Position numbers and translations under genes: made by a program | Assembly: GCA_902628195.1 (NCBI GenBank) | Contig: CACOLY010000001.1 | Span: 62,001 to 126,000, forward strand | Direction: 5' to 3' | Length of the DNA stretch: 64,000 bases | Source of the DNA: an uncultured Pelagibacteraceae bacterium | Lineage (GTDB): Bacteria; Pseudomonadota; Alphaproteobacteria; Pelagibacterales; Pelagibacteraceae | Shown here: in pieces, positions 61,215 to 64,000 of the stretch | Layout of the letters: each line of letters begins with the position of its first letter | How positions within the stretch are numbered: position 1 is the first letter of the stretch | Notes under the pieces: model-generated | Seen by the model: only the letters and a program-made list of their open reading frames with translations | Told to the model about the DNA's origin: nothing | Database searches by the model: none

Positions 61215-64000
61215 ATGTTTATTACTGAATTAAGCATAAAAAGACCAACAGTCTCTTGGGTAATGTCTCTAATTTTAATAATTTTCGGTTTATTTGTTTT
61301 TTGGAAATTACCTGTTAGAGAACTACCAGATGGAATACAGCCACCTGTTGTTCAGGTTCAAGTAAACTATAAATCTGCCGCAGCATCAATAGTAGACCAA
61401 GAGGTAACTCAAGCTGTTGAAGATGTTATTGGGGGTGCTGAAGGCATAAAAAATATCGACTCCAAATCTGAAAATGGAAGAAGCACAATTAATGTTGAAT
61501 TTGATACTAGTATTGACTTAGATAATGCTGCTAACGATATAAGAGAAAGAGTCGCCAGGGTAGTAGATAATTTGCCATCTGAATCTGATCCTCCTCAAAT
61601 ATTAAAAAGAGCAGCTGGTTTTACAACCACTATGTGGTTATCTCTATCTTCTTCCACTTGGAGTGACCTTGAGTTAGGTGATTATGCTGAAAGATATTTA
61701 ATTGATCAATTTTCAAGTATTAAAAATGTTGGTCGTATATTAGTTGGAGGACTAAGAGAATTGAGTATAAGAGTTTGGATTGATCCAATTAAACTTGCCG
61801 CTAATGATTTAACTATCAAAGAAGTAGAACTTGCTATGCTTGGAGAAAATATAAGTCATCCAGCAGGGACTCTAGAAGCAGATAATATCGATCTAACGCT
61901 TAATCTAGATAAATCGTATAATGATATAGAAACAATTAAACAGTTACCAATTAAAAAAACTAAAAATAAAGTTATATTACTATCCGATGTTGCAAATGTT
62001 GAATTCGGTCCAGTCTCTGAAAAAACTCTTTTTAAAGCACAAACAAAAGATCAAATAAATTTAAAAACTGTTGGAATTGGAATTTATGCAAGAAGTGGCG
62101 CCTCAACTGTCGAGCTTTCAAATGATATCAAGAAAAGATTAATCGAAGTTAGAAAAACTCTGCCTGAAGAGTTAGATTTAAGAGTTTCTTTCGATAGGGC
62201 AAACTATGTTGAAGCTGCAATAGAAGAAGTCTATAAAACTTTAATAATTGCTTTTATATTGGTTGTTTTAATAATTTATTTATTTTTAGGAAATCTTAAA
62301 GCAGTTATTGTACCAGCAATTGCTCTTCCTGTAAGTTTAATAGCATCATTCTTGGGTCTTTATATATTTGGACTATCAATAAATATTTTTGTTCTTTTAA
62401 GTTTTATTTTAGCTATTGGAATAATTACAGACGACTCAGTTATAATGACCGATGCAATATACAGAAGGATAGAAAATGGTGAAAAACCTCTAGTTGCTGC
62501 ATACAAGGGATCAAAACAAATTTCATTTGCAATTATTGCAACTACCTTAATTTTGATTGCAGTTTTTCTACCATTAATTTTTATTGAAGGAATTTCAGGA
62601 ACTTTATTCAGAGAAACAGCAATTGCATTATCATTTTCTATAGTAGTATCTTCATTTGTTGCCCTTACTCTGTCGCCAATGCTAGCAAGTAAATTTTTGA
62701 ACAAAACATCATCTAAGAAAAGCCTAATAGAAAAATTTGAAAAAATTTTTTTAATTTTTGCTAATTTTTATAAAGAGACGTTAAGCATAGTAATAAATAA
62801 AACTAGGGCAGTAATTTTTTTCATTTTTTTTATTATTGCCATATCTGTATTTTTATTTAGTTTTTCGAAAAAAGAATTATTACCTTTAGAAGATCGTGGT
62901 GCATATTTAATTATTGGAGCGACAGATGAAGGAAGTTCTTTTGAATATACGCAAGAACAAGCTCAAAAAGTTGAAGCAAGGTTGATACCTCTTTTACAAG
63001 CAGAGGATAGTCCTTATTCGAGATTTATAATGAGAGTACCTGGCTTTGGAAGTTCTGCTAATTCCTACAATAGTTTTATAATAATTGCCCTATTAGATGA
63101 CTGGAAAAATAGAAGTAAAGGGCAACAAGTTGTTTTAAGAGAGGCTATAGGTAAAATTGTTACCTTGCCTCAAGCCTTAGCATTTCCAATATCTCCTCAA
63201 TCAATAAGAGTGTCAAATTACAATAAACCAGTTCAAATGGTGATCTATGGAAATACATATGACGAACTTGAAGAAATTCAAAAAAAAGTAATTCAAAGAA
63301 TAAGATCAAACAAAAATCTTTCTAGAGTAGAATCAGATTATAATCGAAACAAACCTGAGGTTAAATTAATAATAAATAAAAATAAGGCTAAAGATCTTGG
63401 AATATCGACTAAATCTATAGGTGAAACTATCGAAACTCTCTATGGTGGTAAGAAAATTACAACCTTCAATAGGTTGGGTAAAGAATATCCGATAGTTGTT
63501 CAACAATATCTGTCAGATAGAAGAAATAAAGAAGGAATTTCAAAAATTTTTGTAAGATCAGAAACTAGTGGTAAACTCATTTCATTAGCTAATTTGATAA
63601 GTTTTAAAGAAGAAGGTTCAGCTAAGGAGTTGGCTAGATATAATAGACAAAGAGCAATAACAATTTCTGCGAATTTAAGTGAAAACTATACTTTAACTGA
63701 AGCAATAAAATTTTTTGAAAAAGAGATGGCAATTCTCGCTCCAAAAAATCAAATTACTTGGAAAGGGAAATCTGAGGAAATTAAAGAAACAAGTAATGAA
63801 ATGTTGATCATTTTTGCCTTAGCTTTACTGACAGCTTATTTAGTAATGGCAGCAACATTCAATTCTTTTATACATCCATTCATAATAATTTTAACAGTAC
63901 CACTTGCTATTTTTGGAGGATTAGTTTTTATTTTATTTTTAAATACTTCGATAAATATTTTTTCTCAAATTGCATTAATTATTCTAATAGGCATATCGAC
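61215..64000 (+). CDS. RND (AcrB-type) efflux permease, truncated at window end (absent from ORF track)
   Basis: Open frame to window edge: MFITELSIKRPTVSWVMSLILIIFGLFVFWKLPVRELPDGIQPPVVQVQVNY..., GIITDDSVIMTDAIYRRIENG. Confidence 0.96.
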   Translation, partial: MFITELSIKRPTVSWVMSLILIIFGLFVFWKLPVRELPDGIQPPVVQVQVNYKSAAASIVDQEVTQAVEDVIGGAEGIKNIDSKSENGRSTINVEFDTSIDLDNAANDIRERVARVVDNLPSESDPPQILKRAAGFTTTMWLSLSSSTWSDLELGDYAERYLIDQFSSIKNVGRILVGGLRELSIRVWIDPIKLAANDLTIKEVELAMLGENISHPAGTLEADNIDLTLNLDKSYNDIETIKQLPIKKTKNKVILLSDVANVEFGPVSEKTLFKAQTKDQINLKTVGIGIYARSGASTVELSNDIKKRLIEVRKTLPEELDLRVSFDRANYVEAAIEEVYKTLIIAFILVVLIIYLFLGNLKAVIVPAIALPVSLIASFLGLYIFGLSINIFVLLSFILAIGIITDDSVIMTDAIYRRIENGEKPLVAAYKGSKQISFAIIATTLILIAVFLPLIFIEGISGTLFRETAIALSFSIVVSSFVALTLSPMLASKFLNKTSSKKSLIEKFEKIFLIFANFYKETLSIVINKTRAVIFFIFFIIAISVFLFSFSKKELLPLEDRGAYLIIGATDEGSSFEYTQEQAQKVEARLIPLLQAEDSPYSRFIMRVPGFGSSANSYNSFIIIALLDDWKNRSKGQQVVLREAIGKIVTLPQALAFPISPQSIRVSNYNKPVQMVIYGNTYDELEEIQKKVIQRIRSNKNLSRVESDYNRNKPEVKLIINKNKAKDLGISTKSIGETIETLYGGKKITTFNRLGKEYPIVVQQYLSDRRNKEGISKIFVRSETSGKLISLANLISFKEEGSAKELARYNRQRAITISANLSENYTLTEAIKFFEKEMAILAPKNQITWKGKSEEIKETSNEMLIIFALALLTAYLVMAATFNSFIHPFIIILTVPLAIFGGLVFILFLNTSINIFSQIALIILIGIS

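Noticed and set aside
62360-62704. Minus-strand ORF of 114 aa inside the RND permease
   Set aside because: Antisense to a clearly conserved AcrB-type frame that the track omitted because it runs off the window.

Overview
AT-rich, densely packed chromosomal window whose gene content and layout fit a SAR11/Pelagibacter-type alphaproteobacterium. This assignment is inferred from protein character and organisation; no search was run. From left to right: the 3' part of a retinal/carotenoid cluster (crtB-crtY-blh-ispH); thrB and rnhA; a small accessory pocket with a GC-richer non-coding element and two orphan ORFs; peroxiredoxin, thrC and a full aa3 cytochrome oxidase cluster including a small TM ORF missing from the track; rsmE; a redox-flavoured set (DoxX, pirin, quinone reductase); ubiA and a lipid A block (msbA-waaA-lpxK-lpxL); purD, rsmD, pgi, lspA, ileS, ribF; groESL; typA; tldD/pmbA; a SAR11-like hypothetical block with a Lys-rich coiled-coil protein; oligopeptidase B; an hsp20 gene with a heat-shock-type promoter and a ROSE-like leader; a compact purine-to-allantoin cluster (NCS2 permease, PRTase, membrane urate oxidase lacking a cytochrome c tail, guanine deaminase, xdhAB, HIU hydrolase, OHCU decarboxylase); msrA, a sulfurtransferase and an RND efflux pair truncated at the right edge. 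I saw no tRNA, rRNA, CRISPR array, transposase or prophage module. The most unusual items are the structured GC-richer element at about 4766-4877, the RpoH-like promoters and thermosensor-like hsp20 leader, the leader hairpin before the purine permease, several short ORFs absent from the track, and four convergent gene pairs sharing a TTAA double stop.
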